A stretch of DNA of 28,871 nucleotides from Flavobacteriaceae bacterium UBA1115 (lineage in GTDB: Bacteria > Bacteroidota > Bacteroidia > Flavobacteriales > Flavobacteriaceae), in NCBI GenBank assembly GCA_002313325.1, contig DCBE01000052.1, positions 1-28,871 of the forward strand. The letters run 5' to 3'. Positions 7,819 through 16,259 of the stretch are shown here, one piece after another. Both the position numbers and the translations under genes were made by a program. Numbering within the stretch: the stretch's first letter is position 1; each line of letters starts with the position of its first letter. The notes beneath the pieces were generated by a model, which was not told where the DNA came from, did no database searches, and was given only the letters and a program-made list of their open reading frames with translations.

Positions 7819-8107
7819 AGCAGGCCATAAGCCGGATTCTGTCGTGCCTTATCATTAATCTAGGCGATGCATTGCTGCAACGCTCTATCCGCCTACCCTC
7901 CAACTTGGACGCGCTATCCTAAACGCTGGTTTACATGGCGTTTCACCGCATAGAGTTTACCTGGTTTCACTACAGCCGAACTGTACTTGCTTTCTGTTGC
8001 ACTGGTCCTACCCCGCTTATGGCGAGGCGACGGGCGTTACCCGCTATGCTGCGCTATGGTGTCCGGACTTTCCTCTCCGCCTAGGCGGAGCGATAAGGAG
8101 GCCTGCG
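7819..8107 (-). ncRNA. rnpB: RNase P RNA (bacterial type A-like)
   Basis: On the - strand the RNA starts near GCAGGCC (8106-8100) and ends with the complementary GGCCTGC (7826-7820), forming helix P1. The universal conserved segment GAGGAAAGTCCGGAC is at 8075-8061, and ACAGAATCCGGCTTATGG near the 3' end (about 7842-7825) supplies the partner of helix P4. Between P1 and the conserved core, 8090-8075 form a short palindromic hairpin CTCCGC-CTAG-GCGGAG in the P3 position. At about 290 nt it is on the short side for type A. A T-run follows the 3' end. With RNase P protein it matures tRNA 5' ends. The promoter element lies at 8111-8118. Confidence 0.95.
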
Positions 8108-8110
8108 ATG

Positions 8111-8118
8111 CAAAAATA
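8111..8118 (-). promoter_or_regulatory. rnpB promoter -7 element
   Basis: The - strand reads TATTTTTG, an exact match to TAnnTTTG, 4 nt before the P1 helix of RNase P RNA begins. That is the spacing expected for a start point at the mature 5' end. No clear TTG is seen 17-23 bp upstream. Confidence 0.7.
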
Positions 8119-8172
8119 CACTATTCCCTCATTTGTCTCTAATTTATCTTAGGACAAAAAGGTGAGTTTGTT

Positions 8173-8180
8173 TATCTTTA
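8173..8180 (+). promoter_or_regulatory. Possible -7 element for dnaX (TATCTTTA)
   Basis: TATCTTTA differs from TAnnTTTG at one base and ends 4 bp before the dnaX ATG. If used, it would give a leaderless or nearly leaderless mRNA. It is divergent from the rnpB promoter about 55 bp away. Confidence 0.35.
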
Positions 8181-8184
8181 CCTA

Positions 8185-9963
8185 ATGGGTGAATTTATCG
8201 TATCGGCTTTAAAATACAGACCCCAGACGTTTACGGACGTAGTTGGTCAACAAGCCATAACACAGACCTTACGAAATGCCATTGATTTAGGTAAGATTGC
8301 GAAGGCGATGCTTTTCTGTGGACCGAGAGGTGTCGGCAAGACTACCTGCGCACGCATATTTGCCAAAAAAATAAACAGTCTCGGTACTGATATTGACCCT
8401 AACGAGGATTTTGCATTCAATGTATTTGAACTTGATGCTGCCTCAAACAATTCTGTTGACGACATAAGAAGCCTCATTGAACAAGTGCGAATTCCACCTC
8501 AAAAAGGGAGTTACAAAGTTTATATCATTGATGAGGTGCATATGCTAAGTACTGCCGCTTTTAATGCCTTTCTTAAGACATTAGAGGAGCCTCCTCAACA
8601 CGCCATTTTTATACTTGCGACTACCGAAAAACAAAAAATCATTCCTACAATATTGTCGAGATGCCAAATTTTTGATTTTAAACGTATCAGTCGAAAAGAT
8701 GCACAAGATTATTTAAAAGTGATCGCAGAACGTGAAGGCGTAGATGCTGAAGACCAAGCCTTACACCTCATTGCCCAGAAAGCAGACGGTGCCATGCGAG
8801 ATGCGCTATCCATATTTGACAGGATGATAAGTTATGCTGGCGAAAAGGTTACCGCCAAGCACGTTTCGCTGAACTTAAATATATTGGACTATGACACCTA
8901 TTTAGGCATTACAGAACTGTTGCATAAGGGCGATTTGCACAATAGTATCTTAAGATTCAACGAGTTGTTAGACCTAGGCTTTGACGGATATCATTTTATC
9001 AACGGCTTATCCAAGCACTTTAGGGATTTGATGATGTGTCAAAACGAAGGCACAACACAATTATTAGAAGTAGATTCAGGGACGGAAGCTGCGTTTATGG
9101 CACAAGCGAAAAGCATTCCGAAAACCTTTTTACTGGATGCTCTTGATTTGACCAATAAATACGCCCTTCAATACAAAAACAGCCTACATCCCCATTTGCA
9201 AGTAGAGTTATGCTTGATGCAAGTGGCTTCGTTCAACGAAGAAAAAAAAAACAGTAACCCGTACATAAAACCCTTTGATGGAAGTGTTGCGCCAAAAGCA
9301 GCACCCATAAAAGAGACAGCAGATACTTCAACAACTTCTGAAAAGATAGCCGAACCCGTTTTGGCAACCGCAACAAAAACCGTAATTGAACCCAAACAAG
9401 CGTTAGACACACCTGCCGAAACGGTTAATGATCAAAACCAATTGGCAGAAAAAGCTATTGAAATACCAGAAAATGAGGAAACCATCCAGTTAGACCTATC
9501 CTCACAAGGGGTTTCAGGCCTATCCTTGTCCAGTCTAAAAGTGCAAAAAGAACATAAGAACAAGGTCGTTTCTTCAACTGACGACAAAGAAATAAGAGAC
9601 AATGAAGTAAACCAACAAAGCATTGAGGAGCACTGGAAAAAATTCAGTGATATTATTGCCGTTAATGGCGAAAAGAATATGGTTGCTCTGTTGCAACTTG
9701 ACGTACCCAGGTTGAAAAATAAAGTTGAAATTCATTATGCCGTTCCAAACGACACCAACCGGGTTGAGCTTGAAAAAAACAGCAATGAGTTGATTGCGTA
9801 TTTGCGCGATCAGCTTTCTAATGATGCACTTAATCTTAATATACATTTGGAAGTGAAAGAAGAAAAGAAATTTATCTACACCAATGAAGAAAAGTATAAA
9901 GCGCTTTCTGAAAAAAATCCAGCGTTAAAACTATTCACGAAAAAATTTAACTTAGAGTTTTGA
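8185..9963 (+). CDS. dnaX: DNA polymerase III subunit gamma/tau (clamp-loader ATPase)
   Basis: This 592-residue AAA+ subunit of the clamp loader opens and loads the sliding clamp and couples the replisome. Walker A GPRGVGKT is at residues 46-53, Walker B YIIDEVH ends at about 119, sensor-1 ATTE is at 145-148, and the SRC arginine-finger motif lies at about 158-160. The cysteine-rich zinc module that most DnaX proteins carry after Walker A is absent: residues 62-78 contain no cysteine. The clamp-loader collar domain spans about 230-355. A low-complexity linker (about 365-480) is followed by a tau-like C-terminal domain (about 480-592). The start MGEFIVSALKYRPQTF matches the family. It converges on ppx with only 14 bp between stops. 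Confidence 0.95.
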   Translation: MGEFIVSALKYRPQTFTDVVGQQAITQTLRNAIDLGKIAKAMLFCGPRGVGKTTCARIFAKKINSLGTDIDPNEDFAFNVFELDAASNNSVDDIRSLIEQVRIPPQKGSYKVYIIDEVHMLSTAAFNAFLKTLEEPPQHAIFILATTEKQKIIPTILSRCQIFDFKRISRKDAQDYLKVIAEREGVDAEDQALHLIAQKADGAMRDALSIFDRMISYAGEKVTAKHVSLNLNILDYDTYLGITELLHKGDLHNSILRFNELLDLGFDGYHFINGLSKHFRDLMMCQNEGTTQLLEVDSGTEAAFMAQAKSIPKTFLLDALDLTNKYALQYKNSLHPHLQVELCLMQVASFNEEKKNSNPYIKPFDGSVAPKAAPIKETADTSTTSEKIAEPVLATATKTVIEPKQALDTPAETVNDQNQLAEKAIEIPENEETIQLDLSSQGVSGLSLSSLKVQKEHKNKVVSSTDDKEIRDNEVNQQSIEEHWKKFSDIIAVNGEKNMVALLQLDVPRLKNKVEIHYAVPNDTNRVELEKNSNELIAYLRDQLSNDALNLNIHLEVKEEKKFIYTNEEKYKALSEKNPALKLFTKKFNLEF

Positions 9964-9977
9964 TGAATAGGTACTTG

Positions 9978-10865
9978 CTAGTGCAACTCTTTGTATAAAA
10001 GCTTAACCATTCCGTCTGCCAAACCAACTTTGGGAACATAAATCTTGTTGGCGCCCGACTGCTTCATAGCCAAAAGATAGATATGAACTGCAAGTACGAT
10101 TACGTCTGCTCGATCTTGATTTAACCTCAGATCAATAATTAACTCCTTTTGTGTAAGTTGTTTTAAATACTCATAATACTCTGAAAGCAGTATGTAGGAA
10201 ATTGGTTTTCCCATACGCACACCCGACAGCTTAAAAACCTTATTGATGGTACCGCCAGAACCCACTACAGAAAGACGTTCGAGTTTATGGGTGTGTTTTT
10301 CAATCCACTTTTGGAAGGATGATAATTCTTTATCCGTTACCATTTTGTTAAGCAAACGAACTGTACCAATTTTAAAAGACTTTGATGCAATGGTTTTATC
10401 GCGATCAATTACTGTCAGTTCGGTACTTCCTCCTCCTACGTCGACAAGCAGGTAGGATTTATGCGGTTTCATAACATCGTATAAATCCGTCATCGCAATG
10501 ATTTCTGCTTCGCGCTTTCCATCAATGATTTCAACTGACACTTCGGTTTCTTTTAAAATACGTTTCGCCAGTTGCAAACCATTTTTAGCTTCTCTAAGTG
10601 CTGAGGTTGCACAAGCCATATAATGTGATACTCCGTGAACACCCATTAGCTTCTTAAAAGAAAACATGGCGTTAATCATACGCTGTTGATTGGGCATTCC
10701 AATGGAACCATGCGTAAAGGTGTCCTGACCCAGGCGAATGGGTACACGAACCATGGTATTTTTAGTAAAAAGCGTTGGTTTGTTCTTACGCTCAATAACG
10801 TTACTGACCAGCAAACGCACCGCGTTTGAGCCGATATCAATTGCAGCATATTTAGATATTCTCAA
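9978..10865 (-). CDS. ppx: Exopolyphosphatase / Ppx-GppA family phosphatase
   Basis: This 295-residue actin/Hsp70-fold phosphatase has AAIDIGSNAVRLLV (phosphate-1 motif) at about residues 7-20 and LLVDVGGGSTELTV (phosphate-2 motif) at about 140-153, with VVGSGGTINKV later. It hydrolyses polyphosphate from the end, or possibly pppGpp. It lacks the C-terminal HD-like domains of the 500-residue E. coli enzymes, as do many Bacteroidota members. It starts at TTG 10865, which shares TTGA with the ppk1 stop; no ATG fits, since the conserved sequence begins at residue 2. Synthesis and breakdown of polyphosphate are thus encoded together. Confidence 0.9.
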   Translation of the reverse strand: MRISKYAAIDIGSNAVRLLVSNVIERKNKPTLFTKNTMVRVPIRLGQDTFTHGSIGMPNQQRMINAMFSFKKLMGVHGVSHYMACATSALREAKNGLQLAKRILKETEVSVEIIDGKREAEIIAMTDLYDVMKPHKSYLLVDVGGGSTELTVIDRDKTIASKSFKIGTVRLLNKMVTDKELSSFQKWIEKHTHKLERLSVVGSGGTINKVFKLSGVRMGKPISYILLSEYYEYLKQLTQKELIIDLRLNQDRADVIVLAVHIYLLAMKQSGANKIYVPKVGLADGMVKLLYKELH

Positions 10866-12907
10866 GGGGTGTTTAGTTTATTTTGATAATATGAATAGGT
10901 CGCCTCTTGTGAGCGTAGCGGAGCAGCACCATTATTGCGGTAAACAGGTTTAGCGCCATCATTTACCCAACGTGCCTTTACATTGTCATTCCAACTCAAC
11001 TCAAAAGTATCAACAAGCTCTTGCTGCACGTCTTTATCGTAAATAGGACAGGTCACTTCAACGCGGTTGTCCAAGTTACGGGTCATCCAGTCGGCAGAAG
11101 AAATAAGTATTTCTCTGTCACCACTGTTTTCAAAAATTACCATTCGCGGATGCTCCAAATACCGATCAACTACACTGATGACTTCAATATTTTCGCTGAC
11201 ACCAGGGACGCCGGGCACTAAACAACAGATACCACGGACAATCATTCGTATTTGAACGCCCGCCTGACTGGCTTCGTAGAGTGCAGCAACCATATCGTAG
11301 TTGGTGATATTATTAATTTTAATGCGTATCAGTGCGTTCTTACCCGCTTGTGCCAATGCCATTTCTCGGGCAATACGTTCTTTAAGACCTGTTGAAGTAG
11401 AGAATGGAGAAATCAACAGGTGTTTGTGGATGGGCGTTTTATAGCTTTTTTCTAAAAACGTAAATACTTTATTGACTTCTTTTAAAATTTGCTGATTGGC
11501 AGTAAAAAGCGTGTAATCGGTATAGTTACGGGCGGTGGACTCGTTAAAATTTCCTGTGCTTATAAAACCATAGCGCTTAAGCTTATCCCTTTCAAGGCGT
11601 TGAATTAAACAAGTCTTGGAATGCACCTTTAGACTCGGTATACCAAAAATCAGACGTACGCCTTCATTTTTAAGCATCTCAGCATAGCGAATATTGGCAG
11701 CCTCATCAAAACGTGCTTGTAATTCAATTTGAACGGTTACTTGCTTGCCATTCCGTGCTGCCTGAACAAGCGCATTTGCTACATGTGACTCACTTGACAA
11801 ACGGTAAATGGTAATGAAAATGCTCTTAACTTTTGGATCGAGCGAAGCCTCTCTTAAAAAATCAACAACATATGCAAAGCTGTGATAGGGTGCGAACTGC
11901 AAAAAGTCGCGCTGACTTATTTGCGATAAAATACTTTTTTTTAGAGAAAAGCCTGCAATAGGCAATGGCGGTTTTTTGTCGTATAACAAATCATTGCGTC
12001 CCAAACTAGGGAACTTGATATAGTCTCTCCTGTTATGATAGCGACCGCCAGGAATTACACTGTCTCTTGAACCAATTTGAAATTTTTCCAATAAAATTTC
12101 TAGGGTATTATCGTCAATATTTTTGTCGTAAACAAAACGAACAGGGTCTCCCTCAACCCTGTCGCGGACACTTGAAGCTACTTTTTCAACATAGCTCATA
12201 TTAATATCGTCATCAAAATCAAGCTCTGCATCACGTGTAAACTTAACCATGTGCGCCTTAACATTAGCAGGAGATAGTATTTGAAAAATGTGCTGCATTT
12301 GGTGACGTATAAGATCGTCTAACAACATCACATACTGCTTTCCGTCACAAGCAGGCAATACAACAAAGCGCTCAAGGTCTGTTGGCATTTGAATCAGTGC
12401 AAAACGTGAACTACCACCTTTTTGCTCGATGCGAGCGACTAAAAAGGCGTTGTTTCCCCTATTACTAGGCAACATGCTGTTGTCATTTATAAGTATGGTG
12501 AGCAAAGACGGACTTACTTTTTGAGTAAAAAAAGCATGTACAAATTCAACTTGTTCTTCATTGAGAGCTGACTCGTCTAAAATAAAGATGTTCTCCTCTG
12601 CTAAAGCAGCCGTTAGCTGCTGTATGGTTTGAAAGCTTTCGTCTTGAAGTGCAATTGTCTTTTGGGTAATATCTTGTAGCAACGCTTCCGCATTCGCAGC
12701 CTCAGCCGAGTTAGAAGCTGCTTCCATCTGGGCAATACGTTTTACCGTTGCGTAGCGCACTTTAAAAAACTCATCCAGATTATTTGAAAAAATTCCTATA
12801 AAACGAACCCGTTCAATCAACGGAACACTTTCGTCTTGCGCCTCTTGCAAAACACGTCCGTTAAAGTCTAACCAGCTCAATTCTCGATTTACGAATGGAA
12901 GTGTCAC
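10862..12907 (-). CDS. ppk1: Polyphosphate kinase 1
   Basis: This 681-residue kinase makes inorganic polyphosphate reversibly from ATP. The N-terminal domain opens NRELSWLDFNGRVL, followed by FSNNLDEFF (about residues 49-57). The phospholipase-D-like catalytic half has KVHSK with His429, the likely autophosphorylated residue, and DRYLEHPR with His586, the second catalytic His. STGNFNE lies after the first. Length matches the family (about 690). It starts with GTG 12907, overlapping the stop of the SixA-like gene as GTGA, and its own stop overlaps ppx as TTGA. The three genes are therefore translationally coupled. Confidence 0.96.
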   Translation of the reverse strand: MTLPFVNRELSWLDFNGRVLQEAQDESVPLIERVRFIGIFSNNLDEFFKVRYATVKRIAQMEAASNSAEAANAEALLQDITQKTIALQDESFQTIQQLTAALAEENIFILDESALNEEQVEFVHAFFTQKVSPSLLTILINDNSMLPSNRGNNAFLVARIEQKGGSSRFALIQMPTDLERFVVLPACDGKQYVMLLDDLIRHQMQHIFQILSPANVKAHMVKFTRDAELDFDDDINMSYVEKVASSVRDRVEGDPVRFVYDKNIDDNTLEILLEKFQIGSRDSVIPGGRYHNRRDYIKFPSLGRNDLLYDKKPPLPIAGFSLKKSILSQISQRDFLQFAPYHSFAYVVDFLREASLDPKVKSIFITIYRLSSESHVANALVQAARNGKQVTVQIELQARFDEAANIRYAEMLKNEGVRLIFGIPSLKVHSKTCLIQRLERDKLKRYGFISTGNFNESTARNYTDYTLFTANQQILKEVNKVFTFLEKSYKTPIHKHLLISPFSTSTGLKERIAREMALAQAGKNALIRIKINNITNYDMVAALYEASQAGVQIRMIVRGICCLVPGVPGVSENIEVISVVDRYLEHPRMVIFENSGDREILISSADWMTRNLDNRVEVTCPIYDKDVQQELVDTFELSWNDNVKARWVNDGAKPVYRNNGAAPLRSQEATYSYYQNKLNTP

Positions 12908-13392
12908 GGGTTGTCTATTGTTTTTGGAAAAAAATATTCGGCATTTGCTTTAGTAATCTCTGACCACAAAGATACGTCAAAGCGAAAAAGGACAGCAGCA
13001 GCTGTCGGAATATTATCCCCAGTAAAATCTGCTAATGAATAGGCCAAAGAATTACAGGCATTATTATGACCAAAAGTCACGACCGTATACAAAGTATTAT
13101 CAAGATATCGAATAAACTCCAATACATCTTCCCCAGAAAAATCATATAGCGATTCACTAAAAGAAATCTTATACATGGGCACATTCATTTCTCGGGAAAC
13201 AATTAAAGCCGTGTGCGCTGCACGGATTGCAGGACTTGAAAAAACAGCATCAACAGCATATCCTTGATTTTGCAAAAAAGCACCCATTTTGCGAGCATCA
13301 TCAATGCCACGCTTATTTAGCGGTCGATCTCTATCGGAAACATTTAGCTTCCAAGAAGACTTTCCATGACGCATCATGATCCATGTTTTCAT
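12904..13392 (-). CDS. SixA-like histidine phosphatase
   Basis: This 162-residue protein belongs to the histidine phosphatase (phosphoglycerate-mutase-like) superfamily. RHGKSSW begins at Arg8, with His9 as the expected phospho-accepting residue. RDRPLNKRG (about residues 21-29) is a hallmark of the SixA branch, and VTFGHNNACN supplies the second active-site His. E. coli SixA removes phosphate from phosphohistidine proteins. The substrate here is unknown; adjacency to ppk1, itself a phosphohistidine enzyme, is suggestive but not proof. The start is ATG, 29 bp after pdxH, and it overlaps ppk1 by 4 nt. Confidence 0.85.
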   Translation of the reverse strand: MKTWIMMRHGKSSWKLNVSDRDRPLNKRGIDDARKMGAFLQNQGYAVDAVFSSPAIRAAHTALIVSREMNVPMYKISFSESLYDFSGEDVLEFIRYLDNTLYTVVTFGHNNACNSLAYSLADFTGDNIPTAAAVLFRFDVSLWSEITKANAEYFFPKTIDNP

Positions 13393-13421
13393 TTTTAACT
13401 AATTGTGGGGCGTTAATGCGC

Positions 13422-14066
13422 TTAAGGTGCTTTGCGTTGTTTTGACCACATATCAGCACTTTTTAAATACACAACACGGTCGTGTAAACGATTGGGTCTA
13501 CCCTGCCAAAACTCCATCTCAAAAGGGGTAACTGCAATTCCACCCCAGTGTGAGGGACGTGGAATGTCTATGCCTTCAAATTGTTTCTTAAATGCTTCTT
13601 GTCGGGCTTCAAGAACTTCTCTTGAAGCAATAACATCACTTTGTGGGGATACATGAGCCCCAATTTGGCTACCTCTTGGTCTTGAAGCAAAATAAGTATC
13701 TGATACTTCGGAAGCTACTTTCCGTGCTGTTCCAGATATGATGACTTGTCGTTCTAAATTTGGCCAAAAAAAAGATAAGCTAACTTTGGGATTGGCAAAA
13801 AGGGCCTTGCTTTTATCGCTGTTGTAATTGGTATAAAAGATAAATCCATCCGCAGACAACTCTTTGAGCAAGACGATGCGGCCCTTAATTGTCCCGCTTC
13901 CATTGATTGTACTCAGTGTCATGGCGTTTGCTTCCTCAACACCTCCACTTTGAGTTACCTCATCGAACCATTGGTTGAATAGATCAGCAGGGGAATTGGG
14001 AAGTTGTGCCTCGTCCAGTACGTTAGCTTCATAATTTTTACGAAGTTGTCCAAAGTCTCTTTCCAT
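13422..14066 (-). CDS. pdxH: Pyridoxamine 5'-phosphate oxidase
   Basis: This 214-residue FMN enzyme oxidises pyridoxine/pyridoxamine 5'-phosphate to pyridoxal 5'-phosphate, the cofactor of the two PLP enzymes encoded further on. Recognised motifs are RIVLLKELSADGFIFYTNY (FMN/substrate site), ANPKVSLSFFWPNLERQV, SRPRGSQIGAHVSPQS, and the C-terminal FWQGRPNRLHDRVVY. I choose ATG 14066 (MERDFGQLRKNYE). A longer frame from a TTG at 14081 would add five residues with no family support. The gene lies 22 bp after rnz and 29 bp before the SixA-like gene. Confidence 0.94.
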   Translation of the reverse strand: MERDFGQLRKNYEANVLDEAQLPNSPADLFNQWFDEVTQSGGVEEANAMTLSTINGSGTIKGRIVLLKELSADGFIFYTNYNSDKSKALFANPKVSLSFFWPNLERQVIISGTARKVASEVSDTYFASRPRGSQIGAHVSPQSDVIASREVLEARQEAFKKQFEGIDIPRPSHWGGIAVTPFEMEFWQGRPNRLHDRVVYLKSADMWSKQRKAP

Positions 14067-14088
14067 TTTATAAATGTACAAAAATGCG

Positions 14089-14991
14089 TTAGGAAATCAC
14101 AGCGCCATCTGAAGCTAAAATCACGTTTGGAAATACAGCTTTTGCCTCATCAACAAATAAACCTAAGTCCTTATATCTTGATGAGTAATGACCTAAAATC
14201 AAGCGGCCCACATCGGCTTTTTTGGCAATCTCAGCTGCTTGTTGCGCAGTGCTGTGCTTGGTTTGTTCCGCCAGTTCTGCATGTTGATTTAGAAAAGTAG
14301 CTTCGTGATACAACCAATCCGCTTTGTGAATGATGTCAATTACAGGAACATGGTAAGCCGTATCACTGCAATAAGCGTATTTCATGACTGGACGAGGCGC
14401 AAAAGTAACCTTTGCATTTTCAATAATATGCCCATCATTACTTTCTACATCTTGACCCTGTTGCAATAAACGATATTGGCTTTTATCAATACCCACTGCT
14501 TGGGCAGCATCTGCATCAATTTTTCTAAGCCCTATTTTTTCTTCAAACAAAAAACCGTTGGTGTAAACGCGGTGTTTCAATGGTATGGTGCGAACTATTA
14601 CATGGTTGTCTCCATAAATACACTCAGATTGATTTGAGGCTAATTCGTGAAAATGAATGGGAAAATTCATATTAGACTTGGACAACTTCAACAATAAAAG
14701 CAAAGCTTCCTTAATGCCTTTGGGTCCATAGATATGTAATGGTGCCTCGCGACCCAACAAACGGCATGAAGACACCAAACCGGGTAAACCATAAAAATGA
14801 TCTCCGTGCAAGTGAGAAATAAATATATGCTTGATATGAACAAAAGAAACCTTGGCTTTGCGCAATTGCACTTGTGTGCCCTCGCCACAGTCAATCAAGA
14901 AGCGATGCCCCTTAATTTCTAATAGTTGGGCAGTGGGATTTTTGTTCTCGTGTGGGGTAGCAGAGTGGCAACCCAATATGGTTAGCTTCAT
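14089..14991 (-). CDS. rnz: Ribonuclease Z (tRNA 3'-endonuclease)
   Basis: This 300-residue metallo-beta-lactamase-fold RNase trims tRNA 3' trailers. The zinc-binding HLHGDH motif is at residues 60-65, preceded by LIDCGEGTQVQLR (about 32-44) and followed by LPGLVSSCRLLGR. AYCSDTAY and the late LGHYSSRY carry further metal ligands, and HEATFL is also seen. Length is typical of the short form (RNase Z-S). I use ATG 14991, which overlaps the preceding stop as TGATG. A TTG three bases upstream is a less likely start. It shares the window with RNase P RNA, the 5'-end counterpart. Confidence 0.94.
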   Translation of the reverse strand: MKLTILGCHSATPHENKNPTAQLLEIKGHRFLIDCGEGTQVQLRKAKVSFVHIKHIFISHLHGDHFYGLPGLVSSCRLLGREAPLHIYGPKGIKEALLLLLKLSKSNMNFPIHFHELASNQSECIYGDNHVIVRTIPLKHRVYTNGFLFEEKIGLRKIDADAAQAVGIDKSQYRLLQQGQDVESNDGHIIENAKVTFAPRPVMKYAYCSDTAYHVPVIDIIHKADWLYHEATFLNQHAELAEQTKHSTAQQAAEIAKKADVGRLILGHYSSRYKDLGLFVDEAKAVFPNVILASDGAVIS

Positions 14992-15332
14992 CAATACCCT
15001 AAATCGCGTTCAATTTCTTCCATATCAACAATATCAAGCGCCTCTTGTAACGTTGGTGCCGTAGATATCTCATCGGGGATTTCAGCTATAGACATCGTAC
15101 CAACCACAGCAACAAATGATTTCAATACATTTTCTTTGTTGTACGCATTGAGCTCAGAAAATTCTAAAACGTCTTTTGTTTTTAAGCCTTCAATAGCTGA
15201 TAAATCAATAACGATATTTTGCTGGTGCAGGTTTTTGTAGTGTCCCTTGATCAGGTTTCTAAAATCAATGCCCACTGGGTCTGAGCAATCCCAAGTAAAA
15301 ACAGTAGTGTTAATATGTTGACTGACTTTCAT
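14991..15332 (-). CDS. Small STAS-like protein upstream of rnz
   Basis: This is a 113-residue acidic cytoplasmic protein without signal peptide or membrane helix. An alternating strand/helix pattern (NIVIDLSAIEGLKTKDVLEF, then KSFVAVVG) resembles STAS/anti-sigma-antagonist folds, where a short strand runs into a loop and helix. No serine in a DxSG setting was identified, so regulation by phosphorylation is not supported. Its TGA overlaps the rnz ATG by one base, and it starts 2 bp after pyrB. Similar small proteins ahead of rnz are, from memory, conserved in flavobacteria. Function unknown; the fold is inferred. Confidence 0.65.
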   Translation of the reverse strand: MKVSQHINTTVFTWDCSDPVGIDFRNLIKGHYKNLHQQNIVIDLSAIEGLKTKDVLEFSELNAYNKENVLKSFVAVVGTMSIAEIPDEISTAPTLQEALDIVDMEEIERDLGY

Positions 15333-15334
15333 GA

Positions 15335-16258
15335 TTAATTCTTTGCGGCTAGCAAATATAAAACAGCCATTCGAATTGCCACACCATTTTCCACTTGATT
15401 CAAAATAATTGCTTGATTTGAGTCGACTACCGCGCTTGATAATTCGACTCCTCTGTTGATTGGCCCCGGATGCATAATCACAATTTCTTTATCTATTGCA
15501 TCGAGCATGGGTTTGGTAATGCCATAATAAGCAGCGTATTCTCTGTTGGAAGGGAAGTAACTTGCAGACATACGCTCAAATTGCACCCTTAAAACATTGG
15601 CTACATCACACCACTTTAAGGCTTTTTTTACATCCGTTTCTACATGAACACCCAAGCTAGGGATATGCTTGGGTATCAATGTTTTTGGACCGCAAACGCA
15701 TACCTCAGCACCTAATTTTTGCAATGCAAAAATATTGGATAAGGCTACTCTTGAATGAAGAATATCGCCTATGATAACTACTTTTTTTCCTGCAACATCG
15801 CCAAGGCATTCATTGATAGAAAACGTATCGAGCAATGCCTGAGTGGGGTGTTCGTGTGACCCATCACCAGCATTGATGATGGTTGCATCAATGTGTTTTG
15901 ACAGAAAGCTGGCAGCACCTGGACTGGAGTGACGCATCACTACCATGTCTACCTTCATGGACAAAATATTGTTTACAGTGTCGATTAAGGTCTCGCCTTT
16001 TTTGAGAGACGACATGGAAGATGCAAAGTTTATCACATCTGCAGATAATCTTTTCTGTGCCAGTTCAAATGATAACTTGGTGCGTGTACTATTTTCAAAG
16101 AAGAGATTAGCTATGGTAATGTCGCGTAATGAAGGAACTTTTTTGATAGGGCGGTTGATCACTTCTTTAAATTGGGTTGCTGTATTAAAAATAAGCTGGA
16201 TATCTGCTTCTGTTAAATATTTGATGCCCAATAAATGTTTTACGCTTAATTCGCTCAT
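15335..16258 (-). CDS. pyrB: Aspartate carbamoyltransferase catalytic subunit
   Basis: This 307-residue enzyme condenses carbamoyl phosphate with aspartate, the committed step of de novo pyrimidine synthesis. The carbamoyl-phosphate site STRT is at residues 57-60, the mobile-loop lysines fall in SLKKGET (84-90), and HPTQALLD is at 137-144. The aspartate-domain motif HPGPINRG lies in the last third. No regulatory subunit gene (pyrI) is adjacent. It is one base after pyrR, which is the expected regulatory or salvage partner. Confidence 0.96.
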   Translation of the reverse strand: MSELSVKHLLGIKYLTEADIQLIFNTATQFKEVINRPIKKVPSLRDITIANLFFENSTRTKLSFELAQKRLSADVINFASSMSSLKKGETLIDTVNNILSMKVDMVVMRHSSPGAASFLSKHIDATIINAGDGSHEHPTQALLDTFSINECLGDVAGKKVVIIGDILHSRVALSNIFALQKLGAEVCVCGPKTLIPKHIPSLGVHVETDVKKALKWCDVANVLRVQFERMSASYFPSNREYAAYYGITKPMLDAIDKEIVIMHPGPINRGVELSSAVVDSNQAIILNQVENGVAIRMAVLYLLAAKN

Positions 16259-16259
16259 A

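Noticed and set aside
8185..9963. Programmed frameshift making a short gamma form of DnaX
   Set aside because: No A-rich slippery heptamer with a downstream hairpin and quick stop was convincing; the A-run near 9240 lacks these features.
14067..14081. TTG 14081 as the pdxH start
   Set aside because: The family N-terminus begins at the ATG five codons later.
14992..14994. TTG 14994 as the rnz start
   Set aside because: ATG 14991 directly follows, overlaps the upstream stop as TGATG, and matches the family start.
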